Below are positions 53,046 through 63,897 of a stretch of DNA of 64,000 nt, piece after piece. Source of the DNA: Diplolepis rosae (lineage: Eukaryota; Arthropoda; Insecta; Hymenoptera; Diplolepididae); contig JAPYXD010000484.1 of assembly GCA_030998225.1 (NCBI GenBank), positions 6,324,001 to 6,388,000 on the forward strand, given 5' to 3'. Numbering within the stretch: the stretch's first letter is position 1; every line of letters starts with the position of its first letter. The translations under genes were made by a program, and so were the position numbers. The notes under the pieces were generated by a model that saw only the letters and a list, made by a program, of their open reading frames with translations, was not told the DNA's origin and did no database searches.

Positions 53046-53557
53046 ACAAGTCTCCCCCGTTACAGTCAATTTTTTCCCAACTACATTATTCCTAGTCATT
53101 ATGGCCAGGTGATATTTTTCTCTGTGTATGGGGCCCACTCGTTTAGGTTTATTTTTAAGATTGTACAAAAAACGATTTACATATGTTATGACGCGCGTAA
53201 GTTTTTCTATTGACCTATACTTTTCTAAGATGTTGGTTTTATTTACAGTAATCGTCAGACAACGCGCACTATTGGATTTAAGGTACTTCGAGCGGACACT
53301 GTCACTCTGAAGTTAATCTCGAGTGAAATGTCGTCGGCAACAGAAAGTGGAGAACTTCATAAGGTTTCTACAACTTTTGATCGGCAACACCACGCGCGCG
53401 TTTATTATTGAATTATCCAGGTTCCCGCCACTTGCAACCACTTAAACATCTTCAGTGCTCTGCAACGTTGCCTTATCTTTCAATTGGAAATTTCAAACCT
53501 GTAAGCTGGCGCGAAAGTAACAATTGTAAATGAACGGTGCTGTAAGAGTTCACAAAG
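53046..53557. other. no gene
   Basis: Mixed sequence with no supported frame. Confidence 0.35.
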
Positions 53558-53704
53558 TATGAAAATAGTATATTACATTACAAGGGGCGAAACACAGCGA
53601 TTGCAAACGAGCATGAAGTTTGCTGCCCGAGCGAAGCGAGGGCTGCAGCCAGACGAGTTGCATTCGCTGTGTTTTGTTTCGAGTAATGTATACTATTTTT
53701 CATA
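53558..53704. repeat. 147-bp hairpin repeat with CCGAGCGAAGCGAGG centre
   Basis: TATGAAAATAGTATATTACA at the left is mirrored by TGTATACTATTTTTCATA at the right, and GAAACACAGCGATTGCAA by TTGCATTCGCTGTG. The centre carries GCCCGAGCGAAGCGAGGGC, the same word type as in the repeat tail at 5325-5485. Confidence 0.6.
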
Positions 53705-53711
53705 GCAACTG

Positions 53712-53849
53712 TTTTGAGAATTTGATTTTCGGTACCTGTAAAGCGCGACGAAAGTGCGGTTTGCAACCCTACCTTTAAAGTTTCGCCCCTAGGGTTGAAA
53801 ATCGCAGTTTCGTCCCGCTTCGCAGGTACCGAAAATCGGATTTTCAAAA
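53712..53849. repeat. second hairpin repeat, GATTTTCGGTACCTG arms
   Basis: TTTTGAGAATTTGATTTTCG then GTACC is mirrored by GGTACCGAAAATCGGATTTT then CAAAA. It directly follows the first hairpin, and together they end the BEL/Pao remnant. Confidence 0.55.
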
Positions 53850-53898
53850 GAGGTGCAAATAAGGATTCCTCCCATAAGAGCCTAGCTAATTTCATTAT

Positions 53899-54846
53899 TT
53901 AATTTCTCAAAAACTGTGCTGTAACAACGATTGATTTTTTGCATAGACATCCGTTATACTGCTTTAATTCAGTATACAAAATTATAGAACAATCTTGTGC
54001 TAACTGGGTTTCCGCTCGAACTACCTTAACGAGTTTCTCAGGTACTTCAATTGACTGAATATTTATTGGTGGCCAATCGCTGTCCTCAAACCAAAACCAA
54101 ACCAAAAAACCCCTTGATACCAAATCAGCTGGATTCTGTAATGATGGTACGTGTCGCCATTGACAATAGGCAGTTAGTTCTTGAATCTGTGATTCGGTTC
54201 GAGACGAAAGTTTATTATTTATAAGGTTCTGTGGCAATCCAATTGAGTGCTATGGTCGAGTCAGACCACAGAACCACCTTACAAATTCATCTGAAAGGTC
54301 TGTTTTGTTGAGACGATCAATCGCGCGAGTAAGAGAGCAGCACACAACTCTAAGCGTGTTAATGTTAATAGTTTGAGCGGAGCAACTCTCGACTTCGAAC
54401 ATACTAATGAAACGCTTGTTTTTCCGCAAGAATTCGTTGACCGAAAATAAATGCAAGCCCCATAAGCCTGTTCGCTCGCGTTACAAAAACCATGTATGTG
54501 TATCTCATGTGCATCTGAAATGAGTATATAGCGATTAAAACTAATATTCCGTAGGGTAGCTAACTGACTCTGGTATTCATTCCACATGGTACTAACTTCA
54601 AAAGGTATTGATTCATTCCACGAGACTCCAGCCTTCCATAATACCCGTATCATCAGTTTTGCTTTTACTATTACTGGACCTAATAATCCCAAGGGATCGA
54701 ACAGTTTAGAGATTCGAGATAGAATTAATCGTTTTTTTGGTTTCTTGAAAAAGGTAAATGAATCAACAGAATTCGTCAAGCAATCTTCTCCACAATTCCA
54801 CTGTAAGCCAAGAGTTTCAACCGTTGAGTCTGGATCAAGTTCTTAA
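53899..54846 (-). pseudogene. BEL/Pao pol remnant: RT end, RNase H and downstream linker
   Basis: The minus strand reads KKRLILSRISKLFDPLGLLG, the hallmark BEL/Pao segment after the RT palm, then WNESIPFEVSTMWNEYQSQL, an RNase H-like region (HIHGFCNASEQAYGACIYFR, TLTRLELCAALLLARL) and, in another frame after about 54250, ELTAYCQWRHVPSLQNPADL, VSRG and a WPP segment. RNase H has an Asn where the first Asp is expected (CNASE). The integrase core is absent; the hairpin pair at 53558-53849 lies at the break. Confidence 0.75.
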
Positions 54847-55051
54847 TTCTTAATAACGATTTGACCTACACATAATAATTTATAAAATGGCTTTATCCAC
54901 AGGAGAAGATCGATTTTCGAGGGAACGTGAAACTTTGGATCTGCGAGAGAAATATTGTATTTCTAGAAATTTCGTGATTAGCTAGACGAGTTGTGTGCGT
55001 TATTATACAATTGAGTATCATCTAGTTGTGCTCTACGTTGCCAAAAAGTAA

Positions 55052-55560
55052 TCATATCAGTGTATGTAGGGTATATAGGGCTAAACCCCATGAGTCAATC
55101 GATTCCCCTAACGCCTTGAGAGATCTTACGTGTTTTTGAGTTTGATCATGCAGAGCGCGAACTGAAAATTCCTTTGCTATGACGGTAAGTTTTAGTAGTT
55201 CTTTGAAATGGCTTTCACGAACAAGACGACGATTATCGTAACTATTCTTTAACAATTCCCATGCAACCGTATAGTTTTCTGATGATAAATCTAATGCTGT
55301 CACGTTTTCTGCTGCTTCGTTTCGCAACCAACCTTTAAGATGGAGTAATTTTTTAATATCTGTTGATTGTGTATCGTTATCAACTAGTGACTTAAACAAG
55401 TCTTGAAAACCGAGCTAAATAGCATAACTGCCTCCAAAAATAGGCAAATTCAAAGAAGGGAGTTTACTTTTATGACGAATTATATCATTCACGGAAGGAA
55501 CATTACTATTGGACGCACTAGGATCTGATGCATGTGGTACATTACTGGAATTATTTGTCT
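55052..55560 (-). pseudogene. BEL/Pao gag-like (DUF1759) remnant
   Basis: The minus frames contain LPSLNLPIFGGSYAI, a stop, then FKSLVDNDTQSTDIKKLLHL, WLRNEAAENVTAL and AWELLKNSYDNRRLVRESHF. This is the order of the gag-like N-terminal domain of BEL/Pao polyproteins (LP-L-LP-F-G, F-SLV, KL-YLK, A--L-----YD-----I---). Frame breaks lie near 55400. A mariner fragment is joined upstream. Non-functional. Confidence 0.7.
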
Positions 55561-55589
55561 GGAGCATGGAAACCGATAACTGCAAAACA

Positions 55590-56196
55590 GCACACCCTTC
55601 TGATCCCACCAAATACAGAGCATTAGCTTCGCGCCATGGATATTCGGCTTTGCCGTTGATTTGGCTGGTTGGCCGGGTTTCACATATGATTTTTTGCGCT
55701 TGGGGTTGTCGTAATGGATCCATTTTTCATCGCCAGTAACAATCCGATGCAAAAATGACTTCTTTTTGTGGCGTTCCAGCAGCATTTCGGACATGCAAAA
55801 CCGCCTTTCAATATCTCTCGGCTTAAGTTCATGTGGAACCCAATTTCCTTGCTTTTGAATGTATCCGGCTGCTTTTAAACGTTTTGAAATGGCTGCTTGA
55901 GTGAATCCCAAAGATTCCGCGACTTCTTCTTGTGTTTGGCAACAATCTTCATCGAGTAATGCTTCCAGTTCTTCATCTGCAAACTTTTTTGGCTGCCCAG
56001 GACGTTCTTCGTCTTCGAAGCCAAAATCACCACTTTTAAATCGTGCAAACCACTTTTGGCATGTTCGCAGAGTTAGAGCATGTTCACCATAAACTTTCAC
56101 CAAAATACGATGACTTTCGGCAGCAGTTTTCTTCATATTAAAGTAATGAAGAAGAACTCCCCGCAAAAACACTTTTTCAGGCACAAAGTTCGACAT
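55590..56196 (-). pseudogene. mariner transposase N-terminal half, fused to BEL/Pao sequence
   Basis: From ATG 56196 (minus) the frame is open through the HTH region (FVPEKVFLRGVLLHYFNMKK, TAAESHRILVKVYGEHALTL, RTCQKWFARFKSGDFG), the linker ERPGQPKKFADEELEALLDE, a second HTH and the first catalytic Asp (RIVTGDEKWIHYDNPKRKKS) to MLCIWWDQKGV. At about 55590 it passes into BEL/Pao gag sequence in another frame. The second and third Asp are missing. No stop or frameshift interrupts the ~200 mariner codons, so the copy is comparatively young or was cut recently. Confidence 0.8.
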
Positions 56197-57109
56197 ATTT
56201 GAGTAAAAAAAAAATTATTGTTGTTTTAGCTTCAAATGAATGACATATACTGAAAAAGACGCACAATGAAAGTAGCTTTCCAACACATGTTCGGAATATT
56301 GGAACAATGGAATAATAATCAAGTTACGCCATCTCTTAGCAAATCGCACGAATTAAGTTATAGATCCAATACTTTAAAGTTTACATAGGGCTTCAGAAAC
56401 ATATTATATGAATATAATAATAAATTTTCGGAAAAGCTGAAACTATTAAACATCTGGTCTGCAGGATTCCGAAATCATCAATTTTCTATTTGCTAAAGAG
56501 TACATCATAAATTGAGTTTTGTATTAATTTGGGACGTCTACTTTACAAATAAATGTCTGCGAATTATAAAATTGTATTGAAGTCGCAACAATATATATAT
56601 ATGTCTCATTTTTAATTTGTGAGATAATTTAAGGAGTTCATCCATAAATGGCTTGCTTTGGTCAAACTTTGCTAATTTTGGTTTCGCTCCGAAAACTCAA
56701 TTTTTAAATTATATTTTTTTTTATTGTAGCACTATGTGACTGCAATCAAAAACCGAAGTCCATATATATGTCTCTTCTCTAGTTTCTGAGTGTGTGTAAA
56801 ATTTAACAACCTTTTTTTTAATAAATGTCCACGTTTCATGGTCTTTCTGAATCCGAAGAAAGGGTTTTTCATTCCTGTACACATTGAGAAAAGTAATCCT
56901 GAATAGTTACCACCGAAACCGTAATGGTTACTGCGCTGACAGCAATTGTTGGGCAGAACTTTTGTGTTGTAGCTATTCTGCGTTTGCTACTGTCTTGGCC
57001 TGAACAGCTCCTCCTTAGACCATAACCATTACTCTGCGAAACCAGAACGTGATCTGGAGGAATAATTACTGCCTTGGCAGTAACAGTTACTCCTCTGTAC
57101 CGCAAGCGT
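56197..57109. other. no gene; mariner leader at 56197-56330
   Basis: The first ~130 bases are probably the untranslated leader of the mariner copy. A (TA)n/(TG)n simple stretch lies at 56590-56602. 56880-57100 has repeated GTAACCATTAC/GTTACTGC words in both orientations. Confidence 0.35.
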
Positions 57110-57563
57110 TTCTCCCAGCGCAGTTCTTAATGTAAGTTGTACTGGGTGGTGGCTCTGGTGGTTCAAGAGTTGTTACTCATCGGAATCTTCCCCGAAAAGC
57201 TCCCGGAACGCCTTGCGTTTAGTGGTCCTACGAGACGCTGATCCCCGTAACTACGTTGTGGCTTCGATCCGGAAACAGCGTGTCGGGATTTCCAGGATGT
57301 CTTCGTCGGCGGTCAGCGTCTTGGTAAGTTGGAGGCCCACCCCCTTTCCAGGCGTTGGAGGGAGAAGGTCCAAGGGCGGAGTGATTATCTCCGTGAACTG
57401 GATTCCTCAAGGCGTGGTGACTTCCCTGGCGGTGCGTCTCGTCTCAGCCGGGTGTGGATTTGTTTCACCAGAGGTAGGTAGAAGAGCGTCTGGAGGTGAT
57501 AGGAGGGCCTCCTGGAGACAACGTCTCTTCGAATCTGGCCTCAGATTTGTGACGTCTCCGTTT
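57110..57563. other. GC-richer block of unknown origin
   Basis: This block is clearly richer in G and C than its surroundings and open in both directions. The minus reading has a proline/arginine-rich, gag-like composition and ends in AFRELFGEDSDE. It may be part of a retroelement ORF1, but I see no diagnostic motif. Confidence 0.3.
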
Positions 57564-57834
57564 TTAGATCTGCAGTCCTTCCTTGTCTAAATTGTATTGT
57601 GTTAGGCTGTATCTAGTTAAGTAGTGGAGTTGATCTAAGGTTTTGAAAATTGGGTGATTCGAAACACAAAAACATCTAATTAGGAATTTATCAGAGAGAA
57701 ATTGAAATCTATCTATGAGGGATAATTCCCCTAATTCCGCTTGCATAGCCACTATGGGGGTAGAAATTATAAAGCCCAAAATATTCCGCAAAAATTTATT
57801 GTGTAATTTAGTAAATTTTCTCAAAACACTATTT
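57564..57834 (-). pseudogene. LINE reverse transcriptase C-terminal fragment
   Basis: The minus frame KFTKLHNKFLRNILGFIIST, PIVAMQAELGELSLIDRFQF and LSDKFLIRCF matches, nearly residue by residue, codons about 135-190 of the LINE at 36739-38238 (KLTKLHNKILRVIMGYRIST...). It is therefore the same or a sister family, on the opposite strand. Both ends are cut. Confidence 0.75.
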
Positions 57835-58137
57835 TTTCAACTTGTCGGCATGATTTCGGCAAAACTACTAGACGGATTTGCTTAAACTTTTTTAAAATGT
57901 TTATAAAACACCTCGCTATCGTCCCTAGCACGGACATGCATGACAATTGTTTATTAACAATATTGTAGCAACATTTATGTTGAAAACAGGGTGAAAAATG
58001 GAAAAAAACGTAAAAAATTTACTATTTGTTTATTTATAAACGAATTTTCACAATTTTGCTAGGGACGATAAATAAAAATTTCTCAAAGAAAAAAAATGGT
58101 GAAAAAAGAGTCCTCAAAGGTGGGCTGTCCCCTTAAG
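57835..58137. mobile_element. possible truncated TTAA element between LINE fragments
   Basis: The right end reads AGGTGGGCTGTCCCC followed by TTAA, similar in style to the TTAA-flanked element at 1446-3225. No matching left end. It lies where the LINE jumps from ORF1 to the end of ORF2. Confidence 0.35.
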
Positions 58138-59194
58138 GAAAAAATTGGGTTCAAATGGAGTATTTCCGGCTTCAGACTGTTTTTTTCCCTGGTAGAATAG
58201 TTGAGAAGCTTCTTTGATAGGGATGTTCCTATATCCTGCAATCTTCCTAATGGTGGACTGGTTTTTGAAAACTGGGCAATTTTTGTCTGAAACGAGATGA
58301 GGACCTTTACAGTTTAAACAGGTGTGAGGTCCGTTGGTTTGAGGACATAAATGTCCTTCCACATGAGGTGACGACCCGCAAAATCGACACCGAGGATTTT
58401 TGCACTGATTTGCTACGTGACCAAATCTAAAACACGAGAAGCATAATTTAGGCTGGGTAATGTAAGGGTCTACCCTAATTCTCATATGAAACAAGTCGAT
58501 AAATTCTGGGACCTCCTGTCCTTCAAATTTGATTTGAATTGTTGTAGAGGGTACTTTTTTTCCTTTTTCATTTTTATGAATGCAACGTCTTGCGTCTAGG
58601 ATAGGGCATTTTAGGTTTGTAGACGAAAATCTTATTACATCTTCCACAGAAATGTCAAGCGGGATGTTGCGGATGATTCCTTCACGAGACACTCGAAATT
58701 TGGGAATAAAAGCCTACAAATTGAATCTTCCGAGAGAATCTCTGGAAGAGACAATTCTGTTAGCTGATTTCCCATCAAAGCATTCAACTGAAATTTTTGC
58801 ACGATCAGATTTCTCGATTCGTTTAATGAGACCAGGAAAGGCAGTATGAAGAATTTTTCCCATCGATAATGCAAGCTTATTTGGACCGCCTGTCATGGAC
58901 TGTACGGAGACGATGAAAGGTCCTTTATTATGAACCGAGTACCGGTTATTTAGGAGGTTGTCATGAGCAGGATCCATAGAGGCTTCCCCAATGTTAGAAA
59001 GTTTGGTAGGTTTTAAAGTAGAGTGTTCAGTAATATCCGAAGCACCTCTTTTCCTACTTGTAGATACAAGGTTAGGACTAGCATATAGGTTAGGGTCACT
59101 GTGAATTTAAAATTGAGTCTATAAAGATTTGGGTAAGTAAACCTGTTTCTTCACTGAAATTAGATAAGGTTTGTTTAATGATTGCAGTGTCCAT
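58114..59194 (-). pseudogene. LINE ORF1 (gag-like) with three CCHC zinc knuckles
   Basis: The frame starts near ATG 59194 (MDTAIIKQTLSNFSEETGLL), breaks several times, continues in the frames ending 58977 and 58692 (GIIRNIPLDISVEDVIRFSS; IQIKFEGQEVPEF), and reaches three zinc knuckles: C84-x2-C87-x4-H92-x4-C97, C102-x2-C105-x4-H110-x5-C116 and C125-x2-C128-x3-H132-x6-C139 (numbering in the last frame). Three CCHC knuckles behind an RRM-like region are characteristic of Jockey/I-type ORF1 proteins, which bind the element RNA. It ends in foreign sequence at about 58137. At least two frameshifts: dead. Confidence 0.75.
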
Positions 59195-59340
59195 AGGAGG
59201 AGAAGAAGGGGCTACAATGGGCAACTATGGCCTTAAAGGCCTTAGTTTTAGTTAAAATCACCTACCTGGCCTTTACGAACTTAGGTAAACGTTCAGTGTA
59301 AGAAAGATTTAAATTCTTTCCGATTATTATTATTATTACT

Positions 59341-59519
59341 TGTTTTGGTCGATGGCACATGGTCTGGCTGATCAGCAGTTCCGCTCATATGAAGACATCG
59401 AAAAATGACTTGATTCGTGGATAGCCTCAAAAGATGAACACTTTTACCGTAACGGTATTCGAGCTCTACCAGAAAGATGGGCAAATGTTGTAGCTAACGA
59501 TGGGCAACACTTTAAATGA
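59341..59519 (+). pseudogene. mariner transposase C-terminal fragment
   Basis: The plus strand reads FWSMAHGLADQQFRSYEDIE, an in-frame TGA, then SWIASKDEHFYRNGIRALPE and RWANVVANDGQHFK with a stop. This is closely similar to the C-terminus of the 17547-18458 copy, so it is the same mariner family. Cut upstream, where it abuts the LINE 5' end and an (ATT)n tract. Confidence 0.75.
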
Positions 59520-61585
59520 TTCATTTATAACAACTTTTTCGCAATAATCTCGTCGGGTGAGTCCGCGATTGGAACCCGAGTGTTTGGCGCAGCGCGATGA
59601 TTGCCAAAGTTCACCGAAAGAAATACTCTGAAAGTCAAATAAAGATTGTAAATTAATGGTAAACATTTTTTTCCAATCGTTATAGGTATTAATAGTAAAT
59701 TATGACGGAAAAAAACTTTCCGCACAATGTTCTGAATTTTGTAACGCGCATGAAACATTTTTGAAAAATTGTTATAGTTGCTCATTTGATTGCTACCGGA
59801 CTACCTTAAGTTATATTATCTTTATTGAATCATTCTGATAGTTTGAAAGCCGCGTTCATCAGTAAGATTCAGAAGGATCACAGGGAATCATTCAGAATCG
59901 CCAAGGATCACTCGGAATCGCTACGATTCCGTGCACGCTCGAGAGAGGTAGCTCGAGTTAGCTTGAGATCACTTGAGATCAACGCGTCAAAACTTGTATA
60001 ATGCGCAATCTCGCGCGCAGGCTATGCATACGTGGAGCTGTAAAGCTGTATTGATTCTCAGCTGACATCACCGGTGCAGGCTGTAATATTTTTGTTTGGT
60101 CGAGAATTGAGGAAATCAATTAAAGATCAACAAAGAATGAGCTGGACTCAGGCGGAATCAACAGGAATCAATCGTAATGATGCAGCTCAATGCGCGCAAC
60201 TGTCGGAATGATCCCTGTACTTCTTCTGAGGTTGAATTCGATTCTTTTCTTTTCTAATTGTCAGAATCAAACCTGATCATGCTTCAAATGTGGAATCACA
60301 TGAATCGTGAGCTAGTTAACGGAATAATATTGCTCACGTAGAATCGATTTTGTGTGAACGACCCCTCGTAGATAGATAAATAGATAGATGGATAAGAATA
60401 GAGACAAGCTATATATGAAGAAATATATCTATGTTTATCTGTATTATATCTAATATCTGTCGATATTATTATATACATGAAAAGAATATAATACATCAAT
60501 AAGATTTGTAATCGTTAGAAAAGTGCGTATTGGCTTAAACGTGTACCATAATTGTACCAAAATAAATGATAAGGTGGAAATAGAAAAAGCTTATTATTCT
60601 TCTACCATGTAAAAGGAAAATTAAAAATTGAATTTTTCGATTGGCTGCAAGTTTTACTTCTTTTGTTGACTTTGGCGATCTAACGAGTATTTAACGAGAA
60701 AGAGCGAACGAAAAATAAAATTTCATTATAACCTCTCACATGTGTATGCAATTACGACAAAATAATACGATTTTGACATTTTTAAAGGCCCACAAAATTT
60801 AAAAAATTTTTAGACCGTATTTTTTAACCTGCAACAATTGAAAATTTATTTTCAAAACCACCACGTTTATTATTTTTTCGAAACACTCTACCGAATTAAA
60901 AAAAGAAACGTCAAAATCGGAGCATTAATTCGTGAGATTATGTCATTTTTTTCCGTTGCGCGCTTTCGCACCGATACGCGAGAATCACGAAAAATCGGTG
61001 AATCTCTATCCTCTCCCCTGAGTCGCAGCGTCAAAGAGAGCGCGCTCGCGGCAAGGGTAGACTTTCACCGAGCACTCCGAGGAGACGAAGGGCGGATCGA
61101 TATTGAGCATGGTAAATGTCGAAAGTACAAACGCTGCGCTTCAATTTCATCCTATTCCGAGCTCTAACATATTGAATAGATCGGGAACTATTAATTGAAA
61201 ACGGAAAAAAGTTATTTCCGCTCCTAATTGTTATAAAAAAATGGGACCTGTTACAACATTTTATGAAAAATAGCAGTTTTTTATTGCAAGAAGAAGGAAA
61301 CTCGGGCGGCGATTCATTGGCAAGATTTTAGCTGTTAAACATTCACTCTTCGTTGTATAATGTAATGAAACAATGAAATTTTATTCAGAAATGAAATTAT
61401 GAATTGTATATGATAAAACATACCCTTTAGTAGAGATTCTGTGTGCGACTGATTTTTTTCCGCCTCTGCTACAAAAGTTGCCCGTATTAATAAAAAGCCC
61501 CTCGCGCTAATTGCAAAATTAATTGCTCGAAAACTATAACGTCGAGGAAATTGTGTTCGCAACTATTCTTGTACCTCGAAAAATC
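59520..61585. other. no gene; GATTC-rich stretch and a GC-rich block
   Basis: 59855-60350 carries many GAATC/GATTC words. 60370-60392 is a (GATA)n-like microsatellite. 60950-61165 is GC-richer and open in one plus frame; it could be a promoter or 5' exon of a gene beyond the window, but no splice or start site can be defended. Confidence 0.35.
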
Positions 61586-61639
61586 ACCACCGTAAAGTTA
61601 GCACCCCGACTATGAAAATTTCGATTTTTTTTTATGGAA

Positions 61640-61985
61640 TCGTTTGGTGGTCGTTTGGTGGCGTTTGGTAGTCTACTTTTGTCGTTTGGTGGTCCAAATT
61701 GAAAAAGTTATGAGGTTTTCAAAATTGGGGTGCTAACTTCACGCTGCACCCCATATTTTGGAATTTTTTAAAAATTCCTTTTTTAATCGTTTGGTGGTCG
61801 TTTGGTGGTGTTTGGTAGTCTACTTTTGTCGTTTGGTGGTCAAAATTGAAAAAGTTATAAGGTTTTCAAAATCATGGGTAGCACCCCATATTTTGGAATT
61901 TTTCAAAAATTCTTTTTGATATCGTTTGGTGGTCGTTTGGTGGCGTTTGGTAGTCCATTTTCAATGTTTGGTGGTCAAAATTAGA
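61640..61985. repeat. left-arm modules of CGTTTGGTGG words
   Basis: Three modules start near 61643, 61788 and 61922. Each has TCGTTTGGTGGTCGTTTGGT, GGCGTTTGGTAGTC and a GTTTGGTGGTC word, then an AAATTGAAAAAGTTATAAGG-type spacer and GGGTGCTA(A/C)C or GCACCCCAT. The right arm carries the inverse at 63552-63897. Confidence 0.85.
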
Positions 61986-63551
61986 AAAATTATTAAGTTT
62001 ATAACATTGTGATGATATTCTGAAATTACAAGAACATTTTATTAATAGTTTTTTCAAAGTTATTTTGTCGTGTTTGTTATTTTATTTTGTGTTTTTTGGT
62101 ATCAATATTAAACGATTTGGATTGATTCCTTAATAAATATTAGAGAAAATATATTGTTGTGAAGTAATTGCTCCACGCGCACAACAGACGTCCCTCTCTT
62201 AGACTTAGCGGGAAATTTAAATCCAAAATAAACTGACTCTCACTAGAGAAGTTATTTGGTACTATAGTTACTAACAGAAGGTTACTTAAAAAGTACACAT
62301 TTTAGTAATAATATTTAATAGAATAATGGCATGCCTTGTAAAGCAGACTTTACACCTTTATAAATTGATATAAGTAGTGGATAGTTCGTTTCTACAACCT
62401 TCGATTGAAAGTTTTTTGGCACTGATTTTCATTTTCAACTTTTTTGTTAACTTTTTTGAAATCTCTAAATACTACTTGTAAAAACCCTGTCGCTCAGAAA
62501 AAAATCTTTCAACCTTGACGAGTCTCCCTGGTGCATATTTCGGATTGGAATAATTTCGAATCGTTCTATATCGTTTTTACACCTTGAAAACAGTAGAAGA
62601 TATGGAAAATTTGGCCAAATTTTTCGAATTTTATAAAAGTGGAGGTGTTCCAGGCCCCCTAAAAAACCTGTCAAAACAAATTTCAAGAAACAACATTTGT
62701 TATGAAAATTGAAGGGTTGAAATTTCTGCAATGCACTTAAGGATTCGGTTTGAAAAGTTAGTTCAGATTGAGTTCGCATTTAAATAGGTTTAGAATTTTT
62801 CGGATAGCACGGAATCAGTCGGTTTGAAATGTTGGGTCGAAATGACGGCGATTGGTATATTCCAAATGAAAGAAGAAACTCAATTTATTTAAGGCTTTAT
62901 CGGCCTTAAGGAGCATATTCTCATCGTAATACTCGTGTTTTGCGCTAAATTTTTCGTTTATCTGTTAGAGCCCCAATTACATTTTTGAAAATTTTGAAAA
63001 GTCCTTTTTTACATAATACCAATACCTTCTCATATGAGTATATAAAAAACTTTATTTAATTAGAGTAAATGTATACAATATACAAAACGCTTATATTATA
63101 CTTTTATCACCGTGATGCATATGCATACAACTATTATAGTAAAAGGAACTAATGTTTTGCATAGTTATCAATATATGCATTATACTCAAATAGCTGAGTG
63201 AAAGTGTTTCTCACGCCATTGAAAATTATTACTAAAATGTGTACTTTTTAAGTAACCTTCTGTCAGTAACTATAGTACCAAATAACTTCTCTAGTGAGAG
63301 TCAGTTTATTTTGGATTTAAATTTCCCGCTAAGTCTAAGAGAGGGACGTCTGTTGTGCGCGTGGAGCAATTACTTCACAACAATATATTTTCTCTAATAT
63401 TTATTAAGGAATCAATCCAAATCGTTTAATATTGATACCAAAAAACACAAAATAAAATAACAAACACGACAAAATAACTTTGAAAAAACTATTAATAAAA
63501 TGTTCTTGTAATTTCAGAATATCATCACAATGTTATAAACTTAATAATTTT

Positions 63552-63897
63552 TCTAATTTTGACCACCAAACATTGAAAATGGACTACCAAACGCCACCAA
63601 ACGACCACCAAACGATATCAAAAAGAATTTTTGAAAAATTCCAAAATATGGGGTGCTACCCATGATTTTGAAAACCTTATAACTTTTTCAATTTTGACCA
63701 CCAAACGACAAAAGTAGACTACCAAACACCACCAAACGACCACCAAACGATTAAAAAAGGAATTTTTAAAAAATTCCAAAATATGGGGTGCAGCGTGAAG
63801 TTAGCACCCCAATTTTGAAAACCTCATAACTTTTTCAATTTGGACCACCAAACGACAAAAGTAGACTACCAAACGCCACCAAACGACCACCAAACGA
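63552..63897. repeat. right-arm modules of CCACCAAACG words
   Basis: Inverse copies of the left-arm modules, in mirror order. A 61-codon frame (63480-63665, plus) and its mirror (61872-62057, minus) give identical peptides because the arms are identical. The peptide repeats DHQT and YQTP motifs and is probably not a real protein. Confidence 0.85.

Larger units (their letters stand above)
53899..55560 (-). mobile_element. BEL/Pao LTR-retrotransposon remnant, internally deleted
   Basis: Minus-strand pieces in the BEL/Pao order: gag (55560-55052), a short protease-like block (about 54975-54870), the reverse transcriptase end and RNase H (54846-54280) and the segment leading toward integrase (54237-53899). 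Most of the protease and RT catalytic core is missing. LTRs are not seen. Stops and frame changes separate the pieces. Confidence 0.75.

Noticed and set aside
60838..61167. 109-codon plus frame in a GC-richer block
   Set aside because: No domain, and only a possible promoter or first-exon signal; not enough to call a gene.
61872..62057. 61-codon peptide present twice (also 63480-63665)
   Set aside because: Its duplication simply follows from the identical arms, and its repeats translate the DNA modules; no sign of a real gene.
62465..62779. 104-codon minus frame in the middle of the 2.4-kb element
   Set aside because: No transposase motif or recognisable domain; kept only as an unassigned frame.
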